From: an uncultured Eubacterium sp.
GTDB taxonomy: Bacteria > Bacillota > Clostridia > Peptostreptococcales > Anaerovoracaceae
Assembly: GCA_937900695.1 (NCBI GenBank)
Contig: CALCFD010000048.1
Coordinates: 1-64,000 of the forward strand
Direction of reading: 5' to 3'
DNA: 64,000 nucleotides
Part shown: one piece after another, positions 36,285 through 44,866 of the stretch
Layout: each line of letters begins with the position of its first letter
How positions within the stretch are numbered: the stretch's first letter is position 1
Made by a program: the position numbers and the translations under genes
The notes under the pieces: model-generated
Seen by the model: only the letters and a program-made list of their open reading frames with translations
Told to the model about the DNA's origin: nothing
Databases searched by the model: none

Positions 36285-37295
36285 ATGAATAGAATAAAGA
36301 GACGAACATATTATTGGGATAACTTAAAAGGATTACTCATTTTATTTGTGGTATTGGGGCATTTGTGTGAAGTATATATAGAAACTTCTAGAACTATGGA
36401 AAGTATCTGGGTTATTCTTTATAGTTTTCATATGCCTTTATTTATTTTCATAAATGGTTATTTTGCAGAAAAATCAAAAAGTCCAGTTGAAAATAAAATA
36501 ATTAAAATGTTTGGAATATATCTTTTAATGCAGATACTATTTAAGATAGGCAGCGTATTGTTGTTAAAGAAATCATTTAATTGGGAGTTTTTAGCCGATC
36601 CAGCATATTGTTGTTGGTATCTAATATTTCTTGTTTATGCATATATTGCGTATAAGTTTATAGAAAATAAAAATACGATTACGTGGTTAATATGTTCGTT
36701 TGCAGCGAGTTTGCTTGTAGGGTTTGATGAATCAGTAGGACACTTATATGGAATAGGCAGAACATTTTACTTTCTTCCGTATTTTATATTAGGCGTGATT
36801 TATGCAAAACAGAAGGAAAGAATAAAGGGAAATGCTAAAAGATTGAAATATTACTTTATATTATTTGTAATGCTAATAGTTGTATTTTGTTTAGGAAATG
36901 CTAAATGGTTTAATCGAAAAACTTTTGCAGGGCATAAATCTTATTTTGACTTATATCACGAAAATCCATTAATAGGCTTAGCGATGAAATTAGTAGCTTA
37001 TGCTATTGCAATTTTTATTGGATATTGTATATTAAAAATAACTTCCGAAGAAAAAACAATATTTGCTTTTTTTGGAAGACATACTTTGATTATATATTTA
37101 ACACATATTTGGATTTTTAAAAATGTATTTGGATTAGTAGAAAATTTGGAATTTGTGGACAGTGTTTTAATTAATCATTTATTAATTTTAGCAATTTTGT
37201 TACTCATAGAAATAATTTGTTGTATAATTGTGACGTATTTGCATAGTTATTTAATAAAATATAGGGGGTTAAAAGCAAATACAATTGGGAAATAG
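36285..37295 (+). CDS. acyltransferase-3 family membrane protein
   Basis: 336 residues with about ten membrane helices. The first helix has the family's WDNLKGLLILFVVLGH with the conserved His, followed by YSFHMPLFIFINGYF. These proteins move acetyl or succinyl groups across the membrane to sugars or polyols. It starts 7 bp after the SDR gene and ends just before a bidirectional terminator, closing this operon. The modified polymer is not identifiable. Confidence 0.83.
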   Translation: MNRIKRRTYYWDNLKGLLILFVVLGHLCEVYIETSRTMESIWVILYSFHMPLFIFINGYFAEKSKSPVENKIIKMFGIYLLMQILFKIGSVLLLKKSFNWEFLADPAYCCWYLIFLVYAYIAYKFIENKNTITWLICSFAASLLVGFDESVGHLYGIGRTFYFLPYFILGVIYAKQKERIKGNAKRLKYYFILFVMLIVVFCLGNAKWFNRKTFAGHKSYFDLYHENPLIGLAMKLVAYAIAIFIGYCILKITSEEKTIFAFFGRHTLIIYLTHIWIFKNVFGLVENLEFVDSVLINHLLILAILLLIEIICCIIVTYLHSYLIKYRGLKANTIGK

Positions 37296-37306
37296 ATAGA
37301 TATGTA

Positions 37307-37342
37307 AAAGACTAGTCAATTGAATAATATTGACTAGTCTTT
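37307..37342. terminator. bidirectional terminator between convergent genes
   Basis: AAAGACTAGTCAAT (37307-37320) and ATTGACTAGTCTTT (37329-37342) are perfect 14-bp arms around an 8-nt loop. The A- and T-ends give a U-tract on either strand. It separates the acyltransferase (+) from the phosphotransferase (-). Confidence 0.9.
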
Positions 37343-37346
37343 AAAT

Positions 37347-38465
37347 TTATTTTATATTACTCCATAAAAAATCAACAATATCTTTAATAATATGAGGTCT
37401 ATTCCATGAAACATATTTAGATAAAAATTGTTCTTGCATTTCCATATTATAATTATTATTTGAAATAGCTTTCAAAAGATCACAAGAGTTATTATACATA
37501 GGACCTGGTATTTCATTTGGATAGTCCATATATATATCGCGTTTGCTTATATAACTTTCGTAATCATAAGTATAAAAGAATAATGGTATATGAAGTATAG
37601 CTGCTTCGTATATGATACAGCTGTAATCACTAATCACATAATCAGCTATAAATAACATATCAAAAGATGAGAACTCCTCATATTTTGTTGATATTCCTGA
37701 TAAAGGATGTGCTTTAATAATAAGATTATAATCAGAACTATAGTTTTTAAATTCATCATTTAAAGCTGTAATTTCATCTAAAAATCTAGCGTGTTCATCA
37801 GCATCTTTCCTAAATGTAGGAACATATACTATATTTTTTCTTTCTTTTAATTCAGGGTATTTGTCATAAATAGCCTGTCTTTTTTTATTAGCAAAATCTT
37901 TATCTTGTAACAGTTCTACTCTTGGAAGTGGTAACACGACAATTTTATCTTTGCTATAATTAAAACCTTCTGCAAGATGTTGCACATAACCATCACCAGC
38001 ACATAAGATATAATCGTAGTTTTCATGCATATGCATAGAATGAGCAAGTTTCGATGAAGAACCTTCTGGCTTATCTAAAATACTATAAGCAAATTTTTTC
38101 ATAGTCCCTACAGAGTGCCACATCTGCACTACAAATAAAGATTTTCTATGATTTAGCAAGCTAACTAAAATAGCATAAGAATCTAAGACAACTATTTTAG
38201 CAGTAGCTAGATGATACATCTGTCTAAGCATATGAAAACAGTATCCGATTTTATTAAAGATATTTCCATCTAAAGTTTTACATAATATTATAGATTTAAA
38301 GGACCTATGTTTTTTTACAAATTCATCACTTAAAGCTAATATATCTATAGATGGCTTATTACTTTGTCTACTTAAAAAAAGTATTTTATCTTGTTGTGGT
38401 AAAAGTTTTAAAATCGAGTAAATAAAATTTAATATTGCTCGACCTATGTTAATTATTGTAGTCAT
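37347..38465 (-). CDS. CDP-polyol phosphotransferase, TagB-like, no N-terminal extension
   Basis: 372 residues on the minus strand. The catalytic domain has VQMWHSVGTMKKFAYSILDK (the WHS form of the WHG motif), YVPTFRKDADEHARFLDEI and VISDYSCIIYEAAILHIPLF. The start at 38465 is chosen since GGAGG lies 9 nt upstream. A further in-frame ATG at 38483 overlaps that site. It is divergent from the acyltransferase at 38558 and is the only reversed gene between base 1 and 52.5 kb, so it is likely expressed apart from the main locus. Confidence 0.86.
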   Translation of the reverse strand: MTTIINIGRAILNFIYSILKLLPQQDKILFLSRQSNKPSIDILALSDEFVKKHRSFKSIILCKTLDGNIFNKIGYCFHMLRQMYHLATAKIVVLDSYAILVSLLNHRKSLFVVQMWHSVGTMKKFAYSILDKPEGSSSKLAHSMHMHENYDYILCAGDGYVQHLAEGFNYSKDKIVVLPLPRVELLQDKDFANKKRQAIYDKYPELKERKNIVYVPTFRKDADEHARFLDEITALNDEFKNYSSDYNLIIKAHPLSGISTKYEEFSSFDMLFIADYVISDYSCIIYEAAILHIPLFFYTYDYESYISKRDIYMDYPNEIPGPMYNNSCDLLKAISNNNYNMEMQEQFLSKYVSWNRPHIIKDIVDFLWSNIK

Positions 38466-38557
38466 AATAAATTTCCTCCGCATAATATTATATCAGTAAA
38501 ATTATCATATAGTAAATAGAAGAATATTGCTGTAAAATGAATTAATGGAGGTATTAT

Positions 38558-39583
38558 ATGGAGATAAATTTAATAAGTAAATATAGAAATCAAATATTTG
38601 GAATATCAATAATTAGCATTATAATTTTTCATTTTACTGAGGATTATTATTCAGCTTTTAAAGCGGGTGCAATAGCTAAAAATCTAGTTGCGCATAGTTA
38701 CTTTAGGATGATAGGAAGTATAGGCGTTGAGATTTTTATCTTTCTTTCAGGCTTTGGACTATATTATTCCTATAGTAAAAATAAGAATATAGGATCTTTT
38801 TACAAAAAAAGAATGAAAAGGCTTCTAATTCCGTATATTCCAGTTGGAATTATTGTTTGGGGAATTTGGGATTTTATAATTAAAGATCAAGGTTTAATAG
38901 GATTTATAAAAGACTTAACATTTGTAAGCTTATTCACAGAGGGACAAAAGGGTATTTGGTTTATAGGAGTTATGATAGTTTTATATATCTTATTTCCTAT
39001 TTTGTATAAGATAATAGATTCTAAAAAGCCGGTAATAAATACATGTCTGTTTACTGTCATATTTTTTATTATTATGTATTTTTTTAAGATGATTTTACCA
39101 ACTATATATAATAATACAGAAATAGCGTTGATGCGAGTACCTATTTTTGTTATTGGCATATTGTTTGGTTGGATGGCACAAAGAAAAGTAAAAATATCTA
39201 AGATAGCAGTAGCATTAATTATTATTATTGGACCCACTTTAAAAATAGTTAGAGAATTAATGGACTTTTCTATATTTGCTAACAGGATAATATGCACTTT
39301 ATATGGTATATCTGCGATTTTATTAATTTGCATAATTTTAGAAGTAATAAATTGGACAACATTTAATAAGTGTATGGCAAAAGTTGGAGATTACTCTTTA
39401 GAGTTATATATGACACATGTAGGCATTAGAAAAATTGTAAAATCATTTGGAGCTGACACATATAAAGTAAGCATATATCTAATGGTTGTAGTAGGTATGA
39501 TTATTTCAAGTATATGTTTACATAAAATCACTACTCCATTAATCAAAGGTAAGAAAGCAACTGATACTACTAAGTCATCATAA
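38558..39583 (+). CDS. acyltransferase-3 family membrane protein
   Basis: 341 residues with about ten hydrophobic helices. It opens with SKYRNQIFGISIISIIIFHF (family His at the end of helix 1) and has IGVEIFIFLSGFGLYYSYSK and YKKRMKRLLIPY, all standard for acyltransferase family 3. It starts at ATG after ATGGAGGT. It is the second of three such proteins within 7 kb. Likely O-acylates an envelope glycan or lipid carrier. Confidence 0.83.
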   Translation: MEINLISKYRNQIFGISIISIIIFHFTEDYYSAFKAGAIAKNLVAHSYFRMIGSIGVEIFIFLSGFGLYYSYSKNKNIGSFYKKRMKRLLIPYIPVGIIVWGIWDFIIKDQGLIGFIKDLTFVSLFTEGQKGIWFIGVMIVLYILFPILYKIIDSKKPVINTCLFTVIFFIIMYFFKMILPTIYNNTEIALMRVPIFVIGILFGWMAQRKVKISKIAVALIIIIGPTLKIVRELMDFSIFANRIICTLYGISAILLICIILEVINWTTFNKCMAKVGDYSLELYMTHVGIRKIVKSFGADTYKVSIYLMVVVGMIISSICLHKITTPLIKGKKATDTTKSS

Positions 39584-39657
39584 CTTTAAATAATTTTAAA
39601 ATGTAAAGATATATGATATAATGATTGGGTTAAATAAGGAATATTTGAGGAGGGGCA

Positions 39658-41076
39658 ATGTTTAATAGTAAGAAATTTACTACACAAAGAATAATATGCT
39701 TAGTAGTTGCTGCTATATTTACCGCTGTTACAGTTTTTGAACCTGTATCAGTACTTGCTATGGACGATCAGTCACCTATAGATCAATCTTTAGAGCAGAA
39801 ACAAGAACTTGAAAAAATTGAAAAAGTAAGTGAGGTTGAACAACAGCCGGATTCAGAACCTGAGAAACCAAAACTAGATCCTGATCTAGAAAAGCCAATA
39901 GAGCCAGAAAAACCTGTAGTACCACCAATTCAGCCTGATCGTCATGCAGAAGCATCAATTCTAAAAAAATCGGGTAAGAGTTTTGAACTAAATAGTGCGA
40001 CAGGTCAAAAGCTTGGACAGTATGATGTGCTCCAGGGGTCATGTAGCGATGGTACTTATGCATATTATGTTATGATTAATAAGAATAATAATAGGGCAAG
40101 GATTTTAAAAGCATCATTGTCTAATAATCAAACTGTAAAATATTCATCAGCTATGAATTTAGGACATGGCAATGATATTACATACAATGCAGATATAGAC
40201 AGATTAGTAGTAGTTCATTATAGCCCTAGTCCATATAGAGTATCAGTTGTAAATCCATATTCTTTGAAAATAGAATATAATAAGGATATTAAAGTTCCAA
40301 GTAAGTTAAGTGGAGCTTCTTCTAAAACACTTAAAGGAATAAAAGGATATACGGCAATTGCATATAGTGCACAGCTTCATCAATATGTTATTAGATTAAA
40401 ACAGTCACATAACTATATGTTACTTGATGCAAATATGAAGCCTATTAGATATGTAAAAGTAAATAAGTATAATCGTGATACTAATCAAGGCATAGATGCA
40501 GATGGTGAACATATTTATGATCTACAAAGCTGTTCAGGAGTTAGAAATACAGTAACTGTATATGACTGGGATGGTCATTATCTGTATAAAGTATATATTC
40601 CGGTATACTACGAAATCGAAAGCTTATTTCACGCAGGAGATGCGTTTTATGCAGGCTTTTATAGATCATATACAAAATATTATTATGTGACAAAATATAA
40701 AACTGCATATAAGTATAAATATAAGTACAAATATAAATATAAAACAGTATATAAAACTAAAAAAGTAAAGTGGAAAAAAGTACGTGGCAAATGGAAATAT
40801 AAGACAAAATACGTTTACAAAACTAAAAAGGTAAGATGGAAAAAGGTACATGGTAAGTGGAAATATAAAACTAGATATGTATATAAGACTAAACGTGTAA
40901 AGTGGAAAAAAGTACGTGGTAGATGGAAATATAAATACAAGAAGTATAAAGTAAAAGCAACTAAACGAGTAAAGGTTAAGTACAAGGCTAAATACAAAGT
41001 CAAATACAACAAACCTTATAAAGTTAAGTGCTCATCATTTGCAAGAGCTAACTATGTATATAGAGTTAAATTTTAA
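39658..41076 (+). CDS. secreted beta-propeller-like protein with Lys/Tyr/Trp-rich repeats
   Basis: 472 residues. A signal peptide (RIICLVVAAIFTAV, cleavage near VLAMDD) is followed by an acidic Pro/Glu linker (about 38-98). A domain of about 230 residues has repeated strand patterns (MNLGHGNDITYN, ADIDRLVVVH, YTAIAYSAQLHQYVIRL) suggesting a beta-propeller. The C-terminal 130 residues are extremely basic: KYKYKYKYKYK, then three 22-residue repeats, then a Lys/Tyr/Val tail. No catalytic motif is visible. The tail would bind anionic polymers such as teichoic acid. The site GAGGAGGGG lies before ATG. Confidence 0.85.
   Translation: MFNSKKFTTQRIICLVVAAIFTAVTVFEPVSVLAMDDQSPIDQSLEQKQELEKIEKVSEVEQQPDSEPEKPKLDPDLEKPIEPEKPVVPPIQPDRHAEASILKKSGKSFELNSATGQKLGQYDVLQGSCSDGTYAYYVMINKNNNRARILKASLSNNQTVKYSSAMNLGHGNDITYNADIDRLVVVHYSPSPYRVSVVNPYSLKIEYNKDIKVPSKLSGASSKTLKGIKGYTAIAYSAQLHQYVIRLKQSHNYMLLDANMKPIRYVKVNKYNRDTNQGIDADGEHIYDLQSCSGVRNTVTVYDWDGHYLYKVYIPVYYEIESLFHAGDAFYAGFYRSYTKYYYVTKYKTAYKYKYKYKYKYKTVYKTKKVKWKKVRGKWKYKTKYVYKTKKVRWKKVHGKWKYKTRYVYKTKRVKWKKVRGRWKYKYKKYKVKATKRVKVKYKAKYKVKYNKPYKVKCSSFARANYVYRVKF
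40747..40944 (+). repeat. three 66-bp tandem repeats coding a basic 22-residue unit
   Basis: Units at 40747-40812, 40813-40878 and 40879-40944 encode VYKTKKVKWKKVRGKWKYKT plus KY, with small changes (Arg for Lys, His for Arg). Each unit has two Trp, four Tyr or fewer, and about half Lys/Arg. The DNA differs at synonymous sites, so the repeats are not brand new. Confidence 0.9.
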
Positions 41077-41107
41077 AGATGTTTAGTTACATGAGGAGGT
41101 TTTAAGT

Positions 41108-42040
41108 ATGTTACATGAAGTAAGCTTTAAATCATTTAATGAAAGAGACACAGTCTATGGATGGATTTATGTGCCAGCAGCAAAGCCAAAGGGTATCGTA
41201 CAGTTGATACATGGTTTTGGAGAGCATTCTCGTAGATATTTTCATATGATTGTAAAATATCTAGAGGCAGGTTATATTGTAGCAGCAGATGATCATGTAG
41301 GTCATGGTAAAACAGCTTTAGAAAACGATAGTTGGGGTAACTGGGGTGAAAAAGGGCCACATACAATGATGGAAGATGAATATAAGCTAAAACAGATAGT
41401 TCAGGAAAAATACCCTAATCTTCCATATTTCTTATTTGGACATAGCATGGGATCTATGATTACAAGAGATTTTGTAACAAAATACGGTGATGATTTAGCA
41501 GGCGTTACGATTTGTGGAACTCCAGGTGTGATGCCTATTTCAGATGATTTAGTAGCTAAAATTGATAAGCTTATTGAAGACGGTAAGGGTGATGACTCAG
41601 ATCCAAGCTTATCTGCTGAGTTATTAGGATGGATGTGTGAACGTTGCGGAGAAATTAAACTAGGAAATGAATGGATTTGTGCAGATCCATATGTACAAAT
41701 CGACCATGCACAAGACCCATTTGATGCATTTACTAAACCTACATTAAATAGAGCTTTAAGAGATTTTATAGAGATGTTTAAGCAGATTGATGGAGAAAAG
41801 TGGGCATCAAAGGTTCCTACTAAATTGCCTATTTACAATATAGCAGGAGATCAGGATCCAGTAGGTATGTATGCACAAGGCGTTTATCAGGTAACAAACT
41901 GGCTTGTATCAACAGGCCATAATGTTAAAACTAAGGTTTACTCAGGATACCGTCATGAAATTCATAACTACAGTGAAATTAAAAATGAAGTATCTGATGG
42001 CATCATCGAATTTATGGATAATATTGTTTTAGATAAGTAA
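41108..42040 (+). CDS. alpha/beta hydrolase, monoacylglycerol lipase-like
   Basis: 310 residues of the Hydrolase_4/lysophospholipase type. It has VQLIHGFGEHSRRY (oxyanion region), DDHVGHGKT, the nucleophile elbow FGHSMGSM (Ser about 112), an acid in NIAGDQDPVG and the catalytic His in YSGYRHEIHNY. No signal peptide, so cytosolic. It starts at ATG after GAGGAGG and ends at a strong terminator. It may hydrolyse lysolipids or monoacylglycerols. No link to the neighbouring envelope genes is evident. Confidence 0.87.
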   Translation: MLHEVSFKSFNERDTVYGWIYVPAAKPKGIVQLIHGFGEHSRRYFHMIVKYLEAGYIVAADDHVGHGKTALENDSWGNWGEKGPHTMMEDEYKLKQIVQEKYPNLPYFLFGHSMGSMITRDFVTKYGDDLAGVTICGTPGVMPISDDLVAKIDKLIEDGKGDDSDPSLSAELLGWMCERCGEIKLGNEWICADPYVQIDHAQDPFDAFTKPTLNRALRDFIEMFKQIDGEKWASKVPTKLPIYNIAGDQDPVGMYAQGVYQVTNWLVSTGHNVKTKVYSGYRHEIHNYSEIKNEVSDGIIEFMDNIVLDK

Positions 42041-42054
42041 AACTAGATATGATG

Positions 42055-42088
42055 AAGGATGAGGTGTATAAAAATCTCATCCTTTTTT
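42055..42088 (+). terminator. Rho-independent terminator after the hydrolase
   Basis: AAGGATGAG (42055-42063) pairs with CTCATCCTT (42076-42084) around a 12-nt loop and runs into a T-tract (42083-42088). It argues that the next gene starts at 42116 and not at the in-frame ATG at 42059. Confidence 0.85.
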
Positions 42089-42115
42089 GAGATGCGAAGT
42101 AATAGGGAGAAATTG

Positions 42116-43147
42116 ATGGAAGTACAGAAGCAAAATAGAATACAGTGGCTAGATGTGTTAAAGTGTTTGACTATGATTTTAGTAGTAATAGGTCATGCAA
42201 GCAAAGGAGACACTACAGATACTTATAGATATTATATTTACTCGTTTCATATGCCGTTATTTTTTATAATATCTGGTATGACATTTTATCTTCAATGTCA
42301 AAAGAGGGACTTTACTTTTGAAACTCTTGTAAAAAACAAGGCTAAAGGATTAGTGTGGCCATACTTTGCTCTGAGTTTTTTAACTATACCATTTTGGTTT
42401 ATAAATTACAGAGTTTTAGGATATAGAGATCAGTCTTTAGGTGAGTTGATTTATGCTATATTTTATTCTCATCAGCATCATGTTTTAAGTCCTACCAATG
42501 CCATGTGGTTTTGCTTAACCTTATTTTTAACAATTTTGTTATTTTGGCTTATAAATAAGTGGGTATGCGGCAATGAGTCTAAGCTGATATTAACAGTTAC
42601 TGTAATTGCAATCTTTGGCTATATACTATCATTTATAAAGGTTGGGATTTATTTACCATGGCATATAGATACTGTTACTATAGCTATATTATTTATGCTA
42701 TTAGGGTGGTTATTTATAAAGTATAATAATTATTTTATAAAGATACTTGGCGATAAAAAAAGACAGCTTTTATGGTTAGTTGTGGCTTTTGCAGTTGGAT
42801 TTTTATGTGCTAGATATAACGTTAAGATTTCTATGGCTCTAAATCATTATGGTAACTTTATTTTACTTTTAGGAGCTATCATAGGATTTAGCTTGGTGTG
42901 CTTTATAATTTCTATTAATTTACCTGCCTTAAAGTTTTTTAAGTTTATGGGGCGAAACACCATAGTTATATTAGCATTTCATTCGCCGATTTATAGACTC
43001 CTTGAGCGTATATCAACTGAAACTGCGTGGATGCTTGATAATCACCCAATAATTATGGGAATGGCTGTATTTATAGCCATGGCACCTATTTGTTATATCT
43101 TTGAAAAATGGCTTCCTTGGGTGCTTGGAAGAAAGAAAAAAATGTGA
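42116..43147 (+). CDS. acyltransferase-3 family membrane protein
   Basis: 343 residues with about ten helices. The opening QWLDVLKCLTMILVVIGHAS carries the family His, then YIYSFHMPLFFIISGMTFY. The start at 42116 follows TAGGGAGAAATTG. Ten-helix acetyl/acyl carriers of this kind modify cell-surface sugars. It stands alone between a terminator and the promoter of the Dlt-like operon, so it is probably its own transcript or read through. Confidence 0.84.
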   Translation: MEVQKQNRIQWLDVLKCLTMILVVIGHASKGDTTDTYRYYIYSFHMPLFFIISGMTFYLQCQKRDFTFETLVKNKAKGLVWPYFALSFLTIPFWFINYRVLGYRDQSLGELIYAIFYSHQHHVLSPTNAMWFCLTLFLTILLFWLINKWVCGNESKLILTVTVIAIFGYILSFIKVGIYLPWHIDTVTIAILFMLLGWLFIKYNNYFIKILGDKKRQLLWLVVAFAVGFLCARYNVKISMALNHYGNFILLLGAIIGFSLVCFIISINLPALKFFKFMGRNTIVILAFHSPIYRLLERISTETAWMLDNHPIIMGMAVFIAMAPICYIFEKWLPWVLGRKKKM

Positions 43148-43172
43148 CAGAATTGTGATAAAAAAGTGAAGA

Positions 43173-43208
43173 TGTACTATTGAGAATAGTACACTCTTGT
43201 GGTAAGAT
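43173..43208 (+). promoter_or_regulatory. promoter with overlapping perfect inverted repeat before the Dlt-like operon
   Basis: TTGAGA (43180-43185), 17-bp spacer and TAAGAT (43203-43208) form a good sigma-A promoter. TGTACTATT (43173-43181), GAG, AATAGTACA (43185-43193) is a perfect 9-bp inverted repeat covering the -35 element, the right place for a repressor operator. No such site is seen at other promoters in the window. Confidence 0.6.
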
Positions 43209-43258
43209 AAATATATGTTGAGGAAGCAAATAAAATAGAGGGATAAAGGGAATAATTT

Positions 43259-44854
43259 ATGGCATTTAATACGTTAACATTTATAGGTTTCTTTGTGATA
43301 GTACTGACGCTATATTATCTAGTACCTAAGAAATATCAATGGGTGTTTTTACTAGCGTCCAGTTACTTTTTTTATTTATATGCTAGTGTTAAGTTTGCAG
43401 CATTTATATTGCTTACGACAATCAGCTCCTACTATGTAGCAATAAATATTGATAATAGTCATAAGCATGAAAAGCAAGTTTTAGCAGAAGGCAAGGAAAC
43501 TTTAACAAAAGAAGATAAAAAAGCAATTAAAGAACAGGGCAAGAAAAAGAGAAAAAGAGCATTGGTATTATTATTGCTCTTGAATTTTGGCATTCTTGTC
43601 TTTTTGAAGTATTTTAATTTCTTTGCAGAAAATTTAAATTTGATTATTAAACCTATGACAGATGGCGGCAAGATACCAACTTTAAATTTAATACTACCTC
43701 TTGGAATTTCATTTTATACATTCCAGACTATGTCTTATGTAATAGATGTTTATTGGCAAAAGATTGAGGCTGAAAGAAATATTGCAAAGGTTGCTTTGTT
43801 TGTATCATTTTTCCCACAGATTATTGAAGGTCCTATAGGCAGATATAAAGAGCTTGGACCACAGCTTTATGAAAGACATAAGGCTGATGCTCAGACTATT
43901 AAATATGGTCTTCAGCTGATGATTTGGGGATATTTTAAGAAGCTAGTTATTGCTGATAGAGTAGGTATTGTAGCAGATCATGTTTTTTCAGGTTATGATA
44001 ATATGTCAGGGTCAGTGATTGCTGTAGGTGTATTTTTATATGCTATTCAGGACTATACTGATTTTTCTGGATGTATAGATATTGCTCGTGGTGTGGCTCA
44101 GTGTATGGGCATCACTATGGCTGAAAACTTTAGAAGACCATATTTTTCAAGAACTATTCCAGAGTTTTGGAGAAGATGGCATATGAGTCTTGGTGCGTGG
44201 ATGAAGGATTATGTATTTTATCCATTTTCACTTACTAAGAAGATGCGTAACTTAAGTAAGAGTGCTAAAAACAAGTTTGGTAGACATTTTGGTGCTACTC
44301 TTCCAATTGCCATCGGAAATATTTTGGTATTTTTCCTTGTTGGTGTGTGGCATGGAGCTAGTTGGAACTATATTGTATGGGGTTTGTATTATGGTATCCT
44401 TATTGCAATCAGTGGTATGATTAAGCCAGTTTATGATTATCTAAATGATAAGCTTCATATAAATACTAAGTCATGGCCATGGCAAGCTTGGCAGATTATA
44501 AGAACATTTTGGCTTACATGTGTAGGCTGTATCATATTTAGAGCAGAAGGATTAGTAGATGCTTGGCATGTGTTTGTGAGAAGTTTAAATATTTTCGACT
44601 TACCGACAAATTACGTAAAAGAATTTTTAATGCTTGGCATCAAACCTACGGATTTGCTTATTATTCCTATTAGCATATTGATTTTGCTAGTAGTAGATAT
44701 TATGCAGGAGCATATGGATGTTAGAAAATGGCTTGAAAATAAAAACTTTATCATTAGATGGATAATTTATTTTGTAGGATTTATGTTTATTGTAGGCCTT
44801 GGCATATATGGGCCTGGATTTGATCAGAGCCAGTTTGTATATATGCAGTTTTAA
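43259..44854 (+). CDS. MBOAT O-acyltransferase, DltB/AlgI-like
   Basis: 531 residues with many membrane helices. Landmarks are LPLGISFYTFQTMSYVIDVY, QIIEGPIGRYKEL, FWRRWHMSLGAWMKDYVFYP and the catalytic His in GVWHGASWNYIVWG (about 364). It receives an acyl group from a carrier protein on the inside and passes it outside. It is the first gene of a five-gene operon. A charged Lys-rich loop (about 78-100) sits between helices. It is nearer to AlgI-type MBOATs in length than to classic DltB (about 400 residues). Confidence 0.88.
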   Translation: MAFNTLTFIGFFVIVLTLYYLVPKKYQWVFLLASSYFFYLYASVKFAAFILLTTISSYYVAINIDNSHKHEKQVLAEGKETLTKEDKKAIKEQGKKKRKRALVLLLLLNFGILVFLKYFNFFAENLNLIIKPMTDGGKIPTLNLILPLGISFYTFQTMSYVIDVYWQKIEAERNIAKVALFVSFFPQIIEGPIGRYKELGPQLYERHKADAQTIKYGLQLMIWGYFKKLVIADRVGIVADHVFSGYDNMSGSVIAVGVFLYAIQDYTDFSGCIDIARGVAQCMGITMAENFRRPYFSRTIPEFWRRWHMSLGAWMKDYVFYPFSLTKKMRNLSKSAKNKFGRHFGATLPIAIGNILVFFLVGVWHGASWNYIVWGLYYGILIAISGMIKPVYDYLNDKLHINTKSWPWQAWQIIRTFWLTCVGCIIFRAEGLVDAWHVFVRSLNIFDLPTNYVKEFLMLGIKPTDLLIIPISILILLVVDIMQEHMDVRKWLENKNFIIRWIIYFVGFMFIVGLGIYGPGFDQSQFVYMQF

Positions 44855-44866
44855 GAGAGGGGAAGT

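Noticed and set aside
40666..41012. Phe/Leu-rich genes on the minus strand across the Lys/Tyr repeats
   Set aside because: They are antisense shadows: Lys and Tyr codons read backwards give Phe, Leu and Ile. No ribosome binding site or family match.
42059..42115. Longer N-terminus for the acyltransferase at 42116
   Set aside because: This stretch contains the terminator of the previous gene, and the ATG at 42116 has its own ribosome binding site and fits the family start.
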